A DNA stretch of 64,000 nt. It comes from Desmonostoc muscorum FACHB-395. GTDB taxonomy: Bacteria > Cyanobacteriota > Cyanobacteriia > Cyanobacteriales > Nostocaceae. The DNA is taken from assembly GCF_014698035.1 (NCBI RefSeq), contig NZ_JACJSF010000008.1, positions 1 through 64,000 of the forward strand, read 5' to 3'. The position numbers were made by a program, and so were the translations under genes. A model generated the notes under the pieces. The model was not told the origin of the DNA and ran no database searches. It was given only the letters and a program-made list of their open reading frames with translations. The first letter of the stretch is position 1. Each line of letters begins with the position of its first letter. Positions 33,861 through 43,523 of the stretch are shown here, piece after piece.

Positions 33861-34380
33861 ATCAATGTTTGATTTCGGGTTTGGGGTTGGGGTTAATTTT
33901 CGATGTGTGGATGTCACAGTCAACGAGCCTACGCCCAATTTGGGGGATAATCTCTGGTTTTTAATGAGCATTGCCCCATAAAGAATCTTGCGTTTTTCAT
34001 TAACACAGAAGCATTGGAGTCTTAATTTATATAAGTTTTCAAGTTAAAGAAGGCATCAGAACCATTTTTTCTGTATATCTGGTGCCACAGCTTGAGTTTA
34101 GTATGTAAATTCGGTGAAGCTCCTACATTGATCCGATAGAAGTGTAGGAACTTCACTTTTGACTCGCAATTGACAGCATCGCTTACTTTAGGGAAGCGAT
34201 CGCTTGCTGTTCAAAGGTAGAATCCGTCTGAAAAAGTTTGCTCAGTCGGGCTAACCGACACCAATTGCGACAATAGAGGAGACCTCTGGAAGTAACTGGC
34301 TCAATTTTCGCAAAATCCCAAATTTGTATAGGATTATTTGTTAAAAAATCTCTAAAAGCAGAGAAAAATTATATAAACGA
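33861..34380. other. Intergenic region with two hairpins
   Basis: A strong stem-loop is at 34114-34156 and a smaller one around 34173-34200 (ATCGCTT/AAGCGAT flanking a HIP1 octamer). No open frame worth calling was seen. Confidence 0.55.
34114..34156 (+). terminator. Strong stem-loop followed by T-run
   Basis: GTGAAGCTCCTACA pairs with TGTAGGAACTTCAC with one internal mismatch and a 15-base loop, followed by TTTT. It may be a terminator or a dispersed repeat; the nearest + strand gene ends 250 bases upstream. Confidence 0.45.
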
Positions 34381-34734
34381 TTATTCGACCTGCTCTAAAT
34401 ATTGATTAATGTCTTCAATAATACGGGTAAGTTCAGCTTCAGTAGTCAAGCGGATGTTGACGTTGCGGACAGTGAGCAAAACTTTGGCTGCGAAAGGCGT
34501 TGGCCAGATATTAGGATTACAGAAAATTTCTAAAAATACTTCACCCGTATAACGATATTCCATTGGAGGCTGGGGAGTGACTTTACCACCGCCAGGAGTG
34601 GGTTTAGCGGCGACAGCTTTCAGGCGCTCCATCAGTTGATCTGTCGCTGTCTTTAATTCTCGTGCTGCTTGGGGTGAAAAACTGAAGGAGACAGAACCTT
34701 CAATTAGGTTCAATGTTAGAGGAATTGAAGACAT
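34381..34734 (-). CDS. Conserved hypothetical protein
   Basis: I do not recognise a family. The 117-residue protein is soluble. Its N-terminal part reads as beta strands (PLTLNLIEGSVSFSFSPQAA), followed by a helix (ELKTATDQLMERLKAVAAK), a Pro/Gly linker (about 64-77), another beta region (YRYTGEVFLEIFCNPN; AKVLLTVRNVNIRL) and a C-terminal helix (EAELTRIIEDINQYLEQVE). Codon use and composition are like the surrounding cyanobacterial genes, so it is probably a real host gene. The downstream non-coding region shows nothing that hints at its role. Confidence 0.6.
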   Translation of the reverse strand: MSSIPLTLNLIEGSVSFSFSPQAARELKTATDQLMERLKAVAAKPTPGGGKVTPQPPMEYRYTGEVFLEIFCNPNIWPTPFAAKVLLTVRNVNIRLTTEAELTRIIEDINQYLEQVE

Positions 34735-34750
34735 AAGTTTTTATTAAAGC

Positions 34751-34861
34751 TTATTGATAAGTACTAATCTTACCGGAAGAAGAGACGAAGCCGCCGAGAT
34801 CGACGGCGGCGAAGCCCAATTTTTTGAGGATGCACCCCCAAGCGCTGATATTGTCGCCACA
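34751..34861 (-). pseudogene. C-terminal remnant of an NADP-binding oxidoreductase (F420-reductase-like)
   Basis: On the minus strand the frame reads CGDNISAWGCILKKLGFAAV followed by DLGGFVSSSGK and a stop. The KLGFAAVDLGG block is characteristic of the C-terminus of NAD(P)-binding proteins of the NADPH-dependent F420 reductase-like type, which usually have a GLxxGGRLQ-type tail. No N-terminal part or start remains, because the SDR gene lies directly upstream. It looks like a degraded fragment of a gene once next to, or acquired with, the SDR gene. Confidence 0.55.
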
Positions 34862-34899
34862 CAGATTTACACGATCGGATTTTTCTTGGTTCTGCTTTA

Positions 34900-35646
34900 T
34901 CAGGCTGCAAAGCCACCATCAATCTTCAGGCTTGCACCGGTAATGAAACCAGCTTCTCCACTGGCGAGATAGGAAACCATCTCGGCGACTTCTTCTGTTC
35001 GACCATACCGTTGGAGGGCAATCATACTTTTCATAGTGTCGGCAAAGGGCCCTTCCGCCGGATTCATGTCAGTGTCTATCGGGCCGGGTTGAATATTGTT
35101 CACCGTGATGCCACGAGGGCCGAGATCGCGGGCAAGACCGCGTGTGAAGCTTGCGATCGCACCCTTGGTTAAAGCGTAAACGGAGCCGCCAGCAAAAGGC
35201 ATTATGTCACTGTTGACGCTGCCAATCATAACGATCCGTCCGCCCTCACCCATGTGGCGGACAGCCTCCTGAGTTGCCACAAAGACACCCTTGATGTTAA
35301 CCGCGATCAGGCGATCAAAATCATCCATTGAGAATTGATCGATTGGGGCTAAAGTGGCGACCCCCGCATTGTTCACAAGGATGTCAAGACGACCAAAGGC
35401 TTTCACTGTCTCGGCAACAGCGTTTTTCACGGCTTCGACATTGGCACTGTCAGCGCGAAGAGCCAGGGCTTTTCCACCAGCTGTTTCGATGGCAAGCACC
35501 ACCTCGTCGGCTTTTTGCGGCGAGCTAGTGTACGTGAGAGCGACTGCTGCACCATCGTTTGCGAGACGTTTGGCGATCGCTGCTCCCAGACCGCGTGAGC
35601 CGCCTGTTACCAATGCCACCTTACCTGTAAGTTTTTTGGTACTCAT
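34900..35646 (-). CDS. Short-chain dehydrogenase/reductase (classical SDR)
   Basis: The 248-residue Rossmann-fold oxidoreductase has the NADP-binding motif TGGSRGLGAAIA (14-25), NNAGVATLAP (residues 91-100), the catalytic Ser in IGSVNS, YALTK (catalytic Tyr and Lys) and the C-terminal GASLKIDGG. It resembles 3-oxoacyl-ACP reductase-like SDRs common in proteobacteria. The substrate is unknown. The coding region is more GC-rich than its neighbours, and the fragment just downstream looks like a proteobacterial-type gene, so the pair may have been imported. HIP1 octamers inside the gene argue that the transfer is not recent. Confidence 0.88.
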   Translation of the reverse strand: MSTKKLTGKVALVTGGSRGLGAAIAKRLANDGAAVALTYTSSPQKADEVVLAIETAGGKALALRADSANVEAVKNAVAETVKAFGRLDILVNNAGVATLAPIDQFSMDDFDRLIAVNIKGVFVATQEAVRHMGEGGRIVMIGSVNSDIMPFAGGSVYALTKGAIASFTRGLARDLGPRGITVNNIQPGPIDTDMNPAEGPFADTMKSMIALQRYGRTEEVAEMVSYLASGEAGFITGASLKIDGGFAA

Positions 35647-36260
35647 AATATTCGTGATTGAAACTTGCCGTCTGAGGAAAATTGACCTTTGGAATTATAT
35701 GGCTTAAGTTCTTACTCAAACTCGTAAGAGGATTAAATTTTTACTTATTACTCTGGCTTGTTAATTTATTTTTAGCGAGGGGAACGCGAAAATTTACCTC
35801 TAGGTTTACTAATTCCAAAACCTGTAAATATTTTTCGATTTTGCTGCTCAAATTTTGACTATTTTTTGAATGAAGCACAGGCTTCTTTATCCTTGTAAGG
35901 TAGTAAATAAAACTCCTTCACTCGTCAGTTATCCTAAGTAAGTACACACCACTGATGGTCGTCATAATATCTCTGGATACAATTTTGTTTGGAGTAACTA
36001 GATATAGAAATAACAAAATTAATTAAAATATTTCTGGAATTAATGCTAAAAATATGCTGTTATTTATAAAGGCATTACTAATAACTATAAAGCTTGTAGC
36101 TGTTGTTAGCTATAAATAATCTCAACAGAATGGTAAAAAAGATAGAGCCTATAGAGAGACTTAATTCTTACTGCGTAAGACTTTGATACATTTTATTTGT
36201 GTTTATTTATGTTTTGAGTTCTACATTAGAAGTCATAGAACTTGATGTGATAAATTATCT
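35647..36260. other. AT-rich intergenic region
   Basis: About 600 bases of AT-rich sequence between divergent genes. Promoters for the SDR and CDF genes must lie here, but I see no clear boxes, repeats or RNA genes. Confidence 0.45.
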
Positions 36261-37181
36261 ATGGTTTACGATAACCGCGCCGAAGTACGAAAAGTTTTAA
36301 TTATTACCCTACTACTCAACCTGTTTGTAATGGGATTGAAAGCACTTGTGGGTTACTGGACAGGTTCGTTGAGCTTGCTAGCTGATGCCTTGCATAGTGT
36401 GACAGATAGCGCCAACAACGTTTTAGGATTAATTGCAAGTAAATTTTCTTCTCCACAGCCCGATCGCGAACATCCCTATGGACACAGCAAGTTTGAAGCT
36501 GTGGGGGCTTTAGGAATAGCCTCATTTTTAGGAATAGCTTGTTTTGAAATTCTGCAAGGAGCAATCGAACGAATTCTCAAAGGTGGTGGTGAACCTGTGA
36601 GAATATCGCCACCGGAGTTGTGGTTATTGCTAATTGTGCTAGGCGTGAATATTTTTGTGGCGTTTTACGAACGCGCTGTTGGTAAGCGGGTAGGTAGCTC
36701 AATTCTCATAGCTGACGCTACACATACCATGAGCGATATTTGGGTGACAATCTCTGTAATTGGCGGTTTGATCGGAGTTTGGCTAGGTTATCAATGGATG
36801 GATCTGGTGTTAGCTTTTCCTGTCGCCTTGTTGGTATTTTGGAGTGGCTGGTCAGTTTTAAAAGAAAATTTGCCTTGGCTTGTGGATCAAATGGCGATCG
36901 CACCAGAAGCAATTCATGCGATCACTACTTCTGTTCCAGGTGTAATTAACTGTCATGATATTGCTTCTCGCGGTGTTCTTGGTCGTCAGGTATTTATTGA
37001 AATGCATTTAATCGTAGATGCATCAGACGTAGAAACAGCTCACCACATTACCGAAGAAGTAGAAAGCCGATTAGAAGAAAGGTTCCGTCCAGTGAGGATT
37101 TTAATTCACGTAGAGCCACCAGCATATAAGTCTGAGCAAATTAGCTTTGAAACTGGAGTAAACTACCCGCCACTGACCTGA
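36261..37181 (+). CDS. Cation diffusion facilitator (CDF) metal transporter
   Basis: The 306-residue inner-membrane protein has about six transmembrane segments and a C-terminal cytosolic domain. The two metal-site motifs are LADALHSVTD (His45, Asp49) and IADATHTMSD (His155, Asp159), as in Zn2+/Fe2+ CDF exporters. A PYGHSKFEAVGAL loop (72-84) is conserved in the family. It should export Zn2+, Fe2+ or Mn2+ in exchange for protons; the metal cannot be fixed from sequence. The last residues (YPPLT) and the stop overlap the 3' end of a convergent TnpB fragment, so the natural C-terminus may have been altered by that insertion. Confidence 0.92.
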   Translation: MVYDNRAEVRKVLIITLLLNLFVMGLKALVGYWTGSLSLLADALHSVTDSANNVLGLIASKFSSPQPDREHPYGHSKFEAVGALGIASFLGIACFEILQGAIERILKGGGEPVRISPPELWLLLIVLGVNIFVAFYERAVGKRVGSSILIADATHTMSDIWVTISVIGGLIGVWLGYQWMDLVLAFPVALLVFWSGWSVLKENLPWLVDQMAIAPEAIHAITTSVPGVINCHDIASRGVLGRQVFIEMHLIVDASDVETAHHITEEVESRLEERFRPVRILIHVEPPAYKSEQISFETGVNYPPLT

Positions 37182-37579
37182 GTACAGGTACAGTGGGGGC
37201 TTTTAGAAGCCCTAGAAATATCAAACAAGCTTAGTTGCACGTACTCAGTCTTTTTCCCGACACGCACATCTAGCTTACAAGATAATCCCGAACCACGAGG
37301 CTGGTTTACAATTACAGCCCCAATTGCAGAAATATTTTTCGCGCCATTCAAATCAGCGTCACCAATCCACCCACAATGACCACAAACAAACTTCTTCCCA
37401 CTGCGATACGATTCACCCTTCACAGGATGAATGTGCAAACAGTTGTGGCAAGTTTGGCTTGTATATCTTGGGTCAACAAACAATTCCTCCCGCCACCAAT
37501 CCGAGTACAGATTTGGTGGGGGACTCCTTGCTATGAAAGTTGAAATAGTTGTGTTCACACAAGTGGAGTTGGAAATCAA
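37163..37579 (-). pseudogene. C-terminal fragment of an IS200/IS605-family TnpB
   Basis: From about residue 27 the frame is the C-terminal part of TnpB: FVDPRYTSQTCHNCLHIHP, then KKFVCGHCGWIGDADLNGAK. This gives the four-cysteine zinc ribbon and the last RuvC aspartate (in DADLNGAKN), followed by the usual NQPRGSG and QLSLF tail. The N-terminal two thirds, including the earlier RuvC residues, are missing and the first 26 residues look unrelated, so the nuclease cannot be active. A small ACCTG-AGTA-CAGGT hairpin (37176-37189) at the 3' end could be a vestige of the element's right end. No tnpA is present. Confidence 0.85.
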
Positions 37580-37630
37580 ATAGAGGGAAAAGAACGAAAA
37601 ATAATTTTTAAAAGAGTTGATTTTCCATTA

Positions 37631-37669
37631 AGTTTATTATCAATTAACTGATACTATTGATAATAAACT
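37631..37669. repeat. Stem-loop with 13-bp perfect arms
   Basis: AGTTTATTATCAA (37631-37643) pairs perfectly with TTGATAATAAACT (37657-37669). It lies between the TnpB fragment and the end of the methyltransferase gene, so it is either a terminator for the latter or an element-end hairpin. Confidence 0.65.
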
Positions 37670-37711
37670 CAAAACCTTGGCTACTAAGACTTGTATCTTA
37701 CCAAACAAGGA

Positions 37712-37736
37712 TTTTAGGACTTGTGTGTACACCATA
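37712..37736 (+). repeat. Dispersed TTTTAGGACTT motif
   Basis: TTTTAGGACTTGTGTGTACA, then CCATA, nearly repeats 424-448. A shorter relative (TAGGACTTACGCAC) is near 32794. Confidence 0.6.
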
Positions 37737-37744
37737 GAGATGAG

Positions 37745-38578
37745 TTAATAGGTCTTACGGGCTATAACGTACATATTGACTGTTGTATAGTCTTCGAGTC
37801 CAGGAATTTTACTCAGAAAGCGAAACAACGGCATCAATTTGGAAGCCCCTTCAAAAGCATTTGTAGTCTCGCTAACAATCACAAATCCGCTTTTATCAAA
37901 GGCTTTCAGGAAGTCGCGGCGCTTGAGTTTATTGAGTCCAAGGTCATAGATCGAATGGCACTCGATTCCGGGATGGTACTTATTATAAGCTGCAACAACA
38001 CGCTCATCGCCAATAATGAGATGCGCCCACGGTAGTCTGATGCGCTTTCCGATTGCGTGATATCCATGATCGCCAAAAGGACTGTAATAAAGTGGGCTAA
38101 AACCAGTTATCAGTAAGCCCCCTTCCCGTAGAACTCGTTTTATTGAAAGAAGAACTCGCTCTATGCCCATGATGTGTTCAAAAGTATCTTTGGAAATTAC
38201 GATATCAACCTGGCCGTCAAGCGTCGTTAGGTTGTCAATATCCAAGTGATGAAACTCTATTCTGTCTGCAATCTCTGGGTAGCGTTCTGCGACGATATTG
38301 CGCGCAAATTCGATCCGGCTACTTATGAGGTCAAGACCGATTACCCGCCGCGCTCCGGAAATGGCTGCATCAATGCACAGTGCGCCATATCCACAGCCGA
38401 TCTCAAGTACAACTTTACCGGAGAAGTCTGGACGACCGCCAAAGCGCCTCCAGTACATATCGGATTTTGTGACTTGTGCCTCAAAGTATTTTAGGGAAAA
38501 TTCTTCATCTGGTACAGCAAAATTATCTTCAGTAAATTTGTAGTTTGCAGAGGAATCTGTAAAAGTTTCTTGACTCAT
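37745..38578 (-). CDS. Class I SAM-dependent methyltransferase
   Basis: The 277-residue methyltransferase has motif I VVLEIGCGYGALCIDAA (56-72), acidic loop IGLDLISSRIEFA (79-91), VDIVISKDTFEHI (124-136) and LREGGLLITGFSPLYY. The C-terminal half (HPGIECHSIYDLGLNKLKRR) resembles methyltransferases found in surface-polysaccharide or lipid clusters, so the substrate may be a glycan or small molecule; this is a guess. It is cytosolic. It lies beyond a TnpB remnant and no functional partner is adjacent, which would suit acquisition as part of a mobile segment. Confidence 0.85.
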   Translation of the reverse strand: MSQETFTDSSANYKFTEDNFAVPDEEFSLKYFEAQVTKSDMYWRRFGGRPDFSGKVVLEIGCGYGALCIDAAISGARRVIGLDLISSRIEFARNIVAERYPEIADRIEFHHLDIDNLTTLDGQVDIVISKDTFEHIMGIERVLLSIKRVLREGGLLITGFSPLYYSPFGDHGYHAIGKRIRLPWAHLIIGDERVVAAYNKYHPGIECHSIYDLGLNKLKRRDFLKAFDKSGFVIVSETTNAFEGASKLMPLFRFLSKIPGLEDYTTVNMYVIARKTY

Positions 38579-39057
38579 GAGTTAAACTGTCAAATGACAA
38601 TACAGGCTACATTAGTTTATACATCACATCAGTAGCAATAGCAATTGATACTGTTATCCTGGTAAGGAACAGTGAGCTTTCGGACAGGAGATAATGCTGA
38701 AGCCTTTGACTTAGAGTGTTTATGGAATAAGGTAAGTATTATTGAGATTATTAAAGTGGTAATGTTTATTTGATTAGTGTCACGCAAATTTGCGCTCAAA
38801 AATATTCTAATTTTGACTAAAGGCGAAAATTTTACTGACAACAAAATTTGTGTTTCAGTCTTGTTCAAGGCAATAATCGCACCTTTTGGTTTTATTCAAG
38901 TAGTGATCGCTCATAAACAAAGGAAAAGAAAACTCATTTGTAGAGTTTAGAATCTTTGTCAAACATAATATCGCTTCAAATCGAGCAGATTCAAAAAATG
39001 AGAGAGCGGAAAGTTAACAAGTCAAAATTCAAAATCACGCTCTCTACAAGATTTGTA
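38579..39057. other. Intergenic region without recognisable features
   Basis: About 480 AT-rich bases between the methyltransferase start and the response-regulator gene. A 79-codon frame on the minus strand (38629-38868) has no homology signal or ribosome site and is not called. Confidence 0.45.
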
Positions 39058-39462
39058 TTAACTCTCATAAGAAGCAACCAATTCTGCGACGATCGCAACT
39101 AGTTCTCCGGGATCGACTGGTTTAGGTACATGAGTCTGAAAACCCGCTTCCAAAGCACGGCTACGATACTCGCTATCGCCATAAGCAGTTAAAGCGATCG
39201 CAGGGAGTTTTTCCCAAATATCAGGCTTCAGCGCCCGGATCTTGCGGATAAGGGTGTAACCATCTTCACCAGGCATAGCAATATCACAAATTAAGACATC
39301 TGGCTGCAACTCAGGTAGTACTTTCAATGCTACCGCCGCCGATGGAACTGCCATAACGGTGGCTCCATCAGCTTCTAACACGGTAGTAATGTAAAAGCGG
39401 CTATCGTCATCATCATCAACGACGAGGATGTTTAAGCCAGCAAGGGGGAGAGGAGGTTCCAT
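39058..39462 (-). CDS. Single-domain response regulator (receiver only)
   Basis: I place the start at the ATG at 39462, where GGAG lies five bases upstream, giving 134 residues. It is a complete receiver domain: NILVVDDDDDSRFY (acidic pocket), phospho-acceptor Asp in LICDIAMPGEDGY, the Thr of ALTAYGD and the Lys of HVPKPVDP. There is no output domain, so it should act by protein contact, as CheY-like regulators do. The start (MEPPLPLAGLNILVV) resembles receivers split from hybrid kinases. No histidine kinase gene is adjacent. Confidence 0.9.
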   Translation of the reverse strand: MEPPLPLAGLNILVVDDDDDSRFYITTVLEADGATVMAVPSAAVALKVLPELQPDVLICDIAMPGEDGYTLIRKIRALKPDIWEKLPAIALTAYGDSEYRSRALEAGFQTHVPKPVDPGELVAIVAELVASYES

Positions 39463-40333
39463 AACATCTCCATAAATGTTTATCAAATGAAAGTTATTTC
39501 TAATGAGCTGCTGGTTTTTTGTCTTTTACCACACCCTTGATAATTTTACTGCGATCGCGCCTATTTTCCTAGACAATAATTCAATTCGTCTAGCCACCAT
39601 CTAATTGATGGTTAATTATTCGCTGGAATTTATAATTCTTGACTGGATAAAATTATATTTGTGTTTAAATTCATTTATATTTAGAAATTCACTTTCACAA
39701 ATAATTTATTTTACAAATTTATTTTGATAATCGCTGCCTATTTTATTACGAAAAACTTGCGATTTTGCTGGGGCTTTTAAATTTAGCAACTATGACATTT
39801 TGCTAAAAATCTAAAAACATCTAGATTGCATAAATTAAATCAAGCTCTTGTAGGGTGGGCATCCTACCCGCCATAACTATTTAACGCGATGTGCAACTTA
39901 TTCTTAGAACCCCTCTCCAAACCTCTCCCCGAAACGGAGAGAGGCTTTGATTATTGCTCCCCTTCCCTACAAGGGAAGGGGTTGGGGGTTAGGTTTGAAA
40001 GAAAGTTGCACACGGCGCTATTTAAGTTAAATGTAGAGTCAATACTGCTCGATTAAGCATTTTTAACTCGGAATCGGGTTTGGGGAAAAGGTTAAAGGGT
40101 AAGGGTTAAAGGTTTTTTCTTTCCCTTTTCCCTTTCCCCTTTTCCCCTTAACCGAGAAGTATTGAAATGTAGAGTAGCTTACCAAAGCTATAGCCAAAAA
40201 AATAGACAATGCCAAAACTAAAAACGAGTCAGCTCGGCATTGCCATTTAAAATATGTGAATCTAAATTACTGCAAAGAACCTGAATAATCAGAAAGAGTG
40301 ATGAGCTTTTAGTTAACTCAACTCAAAACTTAA
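39463..40333. other. Long repeat-laden intergenic region
   Basis: This holds three dispersed repeats: TAGGGTGGGCATCCTACCCG (39852-39871), the 41-base repeat (39910-39950) followed by a CCTTCCCTACAAGGGAAGG hairpin, and a GGTTAAAGGGTAAGGGTTAA-type tract with its complement (40089-40155). The remainder is AT-rich. No gene is seen. Confidence 0.65.
39910..39950 (-). repeat. 41-bp dispersed repeat, copy B
   Basis: Identical to 11808-11848 in inverted orientation. It is followed at about 39960-39979 by CCTTCCCTACAAGGGAAGG, a partner hairpin that also has a diverged relative next to copy A. Confidence 0.85.
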
Positions 40334-41956
40334 TTACTCCCATTCAATGGTTCCAGGTGGCTTAGAGGTGATGTCATAAACCACACGATTCACCCCTTTT
40401 ACCTCATTCACAATCCGCGTGGAAATCACTTCCAGGACATCGTAAGGGACTCTGGCCCAATCAGCAGTCATGCCATCTTCACTGGTAACAATTCGCAAGA
40501 CAATGGGGTAAGCGTAAGTACGTTGATCGCCCATAACGCCAACACTACGGATTGGCAGCAATACAGCAAATGCTTGCCAGAAATCATGATACATACCGCG
40601 TTGGTTAATTTCTTGCCGCACAATCAAATCAGCATCGCGCAAAATATTTAACCGCTCTGATGTAACTTCTCCCAAAATGCGAATTGCCAAACCAGGCCCA
40701 GGAAAAGGTTGTCGTTGGACAATTTCTTCTGGTAAACCAATGGAACGCCCAACTTTGCGGACTTCATCTTTAAATAATTTCCGCAGTGGTTCCACCAATT
40801 TAAATCTTAGGTCTTTCGGCAAACCGCCAACATTGTGATGACTCTTAATTTTTACCGCTACCCGTTCACCAGTTTGGGGATCAACATTGGTGTCAGCAGA
40901 TTCGATGACATCTGGATAAAGAGTCCCTTGAGCTAAATAGTCAAAATGACCAAGGCGCTTGGAGGTTTCCTCAAATACGTTGATAAATTCGTGTCCGATG
41001 CGGCGGCGTTTTTCTTCAGGATCTGTAACACCAGCAACCTTAGCTAAAAAGCGATCGCGCGCATTCACATACTCTACAGGAATGTGAAACTGCTCTTGGA
41101 ACAGCTTTACCAATCGCTCTGGCTCATACTTTCGCATAAAGCCTTGATCGATAAACACACAAGTTAGTTGCTCGCCAATCGCTTTATACAGCAAGAACGC
41201 CAGGGTAGAAGAATCAACTCCCCCAGATAGTGCCAAAAGCACTCGCTTCTCCCCAACTCTGGTGCGAATTTCCCGAATTGCCTCTTCAACAAAAGCCGCA
41301 GTTGTCCAAGTGGGTTCGCAATCGCAGATATGGTAGACAAAATTACGAATTAATGCTATGCCACCAAGAGAATGTACTACCTCTGGATGGAATTGAACCC
41401 CGTAAAGTTTCCTTTCGTGGTCGGCGATCGCAGCACAGGGGGTATTTTCTGTATGTGCCAGCAATTCAAACCCTGATGGCATTTGGGTAACTGAGTCTCC
41501 GTGACTCATCCACATAGTAGTGCCATCTTCGACGTTAGTAAGTAAATCTGTGGGATCGTCAATATATAATGATGCTTTGCCGTACTCACCTCGGTCAGCC
41601 TTTGCCACTTCACCACCGAGTTGGTTTACCATTAGCTGCATCCCATAGCAAACACCCAAGACGGGTATTCCCAAATTCCAGATTTCTGGGTCACAATGGG
41701 GAGCCTTGTCACCATAAACCGAACTCGGCCCACCAGAGAGGATGATTCCCTTGGGATTGAGTTGGCGCAATTGTTCAGAAGTAGTGCGATAGGATAAAAC
41801 TTCAGAGTATACTTGAGTCTCGCGGATGCGACGGGCAATCAACTCAGAATATTGAGAGCCGAAGTCCAGAATTATAATTAATTGGCGATCAAGCCGCCCA
41901 ACATTTTCCAATGTTTGGGGCGCTTGTTCTGTCGGTAGAGTCACCACTGTATTCAT
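40334..41956 (-). CDS. guaA: GMP synthase (glutamine-hydrolysing)
   Basis: This 540-residue two-domain enzyme converts XMP to GMP using ATP and glutamine. The class I glutaminase domain shows Cys103 in GVCYGMQ and His190/Glu192 in [10 protein letters not shown]. The ATP-pyrophosphatase loop is [10 protein letters not shown] (241-250). The dimerisation domain ends with the canonical [13 protein letters not shown]. Length and order are normal. The first 20 residues are a variable extension before the catalytic core. The cbiD gene precedes it on the same strand but with a 224-base gap, so co-transcription is unlikely. Confidence 0.97.
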   Translation of the reverse strand: MNTVVTLPTEQAPQTLENVGRLDRQLIIILDFGSQYSELIARRIRETQVYSEVLSYRTTSEQLRQLNPKGIILSGGPSSVYGDKAPHCDPEIWNLGIPVLGVCYGMQLMVNQLGGEVAKADRGEYGKASLYIDDPTDLLTNVEDGTTMWMSHGDSVTQMPSGFELLAHTENTPCAAIADHERKLYGVQFHPEVVHSLGGIALIRNFVYHICDCEPTWTTAAFVEEAIREIRTRVGEKRVLLALSGGVDSSTLAFLLYKAIGEQLTCVFIDQGFMRKYEPERLVKLFQEQFHIPVEYVNARDRFLAKVAGVTDPEEKRRRIGHEFINVFEETSKRLGHFDYLAQGTLYPDVIESADTNVDPQTGERVAVKIKSHHNVGGLPKDLRFKLVEPLRKLFKDEVRKVGRSIGLPEEIVQRQPFPGPGLAIRILGEVTSERLNILRDADLIVRQEINQRGMYHDFWQAFAVLLPIRSVGVMGDQRTYAYPIVLRIVTSEDGMTADWARVPYDVLEVISTRIVNEVKGVNRVVYDITSKPPGTIEWE

Positions 41957-42180
41957 GATGGAAGTGTTATGTCTGTTAAGGATAGATGCTTTATGGTCTA
42001 TGGTGATGCTATTATTCAGCCTGCTTAGGCTGATAATGGTATAGAAGCCCTAGACAAACGCGAGGTTATGTGCGTTGGTCTAGTCCCGGAGCTAGAGATG
42101 GTATGAAAACGATAAACTTACCCTAGAGTGGTTACTTAAAAGATTATTTATTTGGATTGTTTACGATTATTCATAATAAA

Positions 42181-43293
42181 TTAACATAATTTTCCCATCA
42201 ACAGACCAGCAGTTTTACTCTTCACGATAATTTTGCGATCGCGATCAAAGAGAATTGAGCCACAGACTGTAACCTCTGTGCCCCTTTCGCTATGGCTTTG
42301 GATGTATTCTTGGGAACGAACATCGATAGTTTCTGCGATCGCACTGTAAACTTGATTTACCCAATTACTACCATTTGCAGCATCTAGCGATTTTAGGTAT
42401 GTTAGGGCAGCTTCGGCGGTAGCACTATTAAATACAGCTTCGATATCTGGTGATTTTAAACCTGCGATCGCACAGTGCGCGGCCAAAATTTCCCGCCGTC
42501 CATCAGCCAAGTAGTGATGGGTGTGAAAAATTCCCCCCGCCAGTTTCATCAGCTTACCGTGATAGCCAAATAATAAAATTTCTTTCACGCCTAGCACATC
42601 AGCTTCTACTAACATTGGGCCGAGCCAGTTAGCAGTTTTGACCAATTGTTCGGGATTAATCCCTAGTTTACGCGCTAAATCTAGTCCATTCTCGCCGATA
42701 CAGAATACTAAACTCTCAAAACGATTGGCTTTATTTTGTAATTCCGCTCGAAAAACTGCAAGCTGATCTGGTGTACTTAAGGGTTGAGAAATGCCGGTTG
42801 TGCCTAAAAGCGAAAGTCCTTCAACCACACCAAAAGCAGAATTTGAAGTCCGAACAGCTAGCGATCGCCCTTCAGGTAAAATAATTGTTACCGTGATTTT
42901 TTCCCCTGGTGCTAGCATTCGTTGCAAGTTTTCTTTTAAAAGTCTTTGAGCATAATCATAAATAGCAGGTTTGTCACCAGCATTCATCTGTCTGCCAATC
43001 CCTTCCCCACCTTTTATAATTACAGTCTCCCCCTGTTCTCGCCATTCCACTAATGCCCAAATCGGTGTATCTTTAGTCAAATCGAGATTATCACCAGGAT
43101 CGCTACGGGTAATTGCTAAAGCTGTATTTTCAGATAGTCCTGCTACCTGTTCAATTGGGATTTCGGCGATTTGAGCTGGTTCAATCAAATCTACAGACGC
43201 TAAAGTTAGGGGTTTGCGATCACGTAACCAGTGAAAAGCTGCAATAGCAGCAGCGCACGCAAAGACGGGAAGTGTGTATCCAGAACGGGACAT
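42181..43293 (-). CDS. cbiD: Cobalt-precorrin-5B (C1)-methyltransferase CbiD
   Basis: The 370-residue CbiD of the anaerobic-type cobalamin pathway shows RSGYTLPVFACAAAIAA (3-19), then GDNLDLTKDTPIW, VIIKGGEGIGR, GVVEGLSLLGTTGI and LFGYHGKLMKLAGGIFHTHH. It methylates C1 of cobalt-precorrin-5B during corrin ring contraction, in the cytosol. The start, MSRSGYTLPVF, has the usual SGYTLP opening. No other cob/cbi gene or cobalamin riboswitch is seen within the window. A dispersed repeat lies just upstream of the start (43353-43411). Confidence 0.94.
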   Translation of the reverse strand: MSRSGYTLPVFACAAAIAAFHWLRDRKPLTLASVDLIEPAQIAEIPIEQVAGLSENTALAITRSDPGDNLDLTKDTPIWALVEWREQGETVIIKGGEGIGRQMNAGDKPAIYDYAQRLLKENLQRMLAPGEKITVTIILPEGRSLAVRTSNSAFGVVEGLSLLGTTGISQPLSTPDQLAVFRAELQNKANRFESLVFCIGENGLDLARKLGINPEQLVKTANWLGPMLVEADVLGVKEILLFGYHGKLMKLAGGIFHTHHYLADGRREILAAHCAIAGLKSPDIEAVFNSATAEAALTYLKSLDAANGSNWVNQVYSAIAETIDVRSQEYIQSHSERGTEVTVCGSILFDRDRKIIVKSKTAGLLMGKLC

Positions 43294-43352
43294 TTTGTAA
43301 ATTTAAAAGTCAAAATAATTCTTCAAAGTTGTTAGCGTAGCGTCTCGTAGAG

Positions 43353-43411
43353 AAGACAGTTTCAAATGGCAATTTAGACCCCAACTGTAGCTTACTTCCT
43401 TTAGGGTAACG
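43353..43411 (-). repeat. Repeat flanking an orphan gene, downstream copy
   Basis: The segment AAGACAGTTTCAAATGGCAA through CTGTAGCTTACTTC to GTAACG recurs, diverged, at 43998-44051 in the same orientation. The two copies bracket the orphan gene at 43524-43925. Confidence 0.7.
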
Positions 43412-43523
43412 CGCTCGTTCAAAGGCTGCCAGAAACCTTGAACTCACCACCAGAGACTTTCAACAATCCGATGCAAGAGGATTTTTATACCGCAAATAAG
43501 CACAAACATTTTATATCCTGAAA

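Noticed and set aside
37163-37579. Functional TnpB nuclease
   Set aside because: Only the C-terminal zinc ribbon and last RuvC motif are present; the first two RuvC acidic residues are missing.
38629-38868. 79-codon minus-strand frame
   Set aside because: AT-rich low-complexity translation with no family pattern or start signal.
43294-43523. Cobalamin riboswitch upstream of cbiD
   Set aside because: No B12-box-like sequence or supporting stems were found; the region consists of a dispersed repeat.
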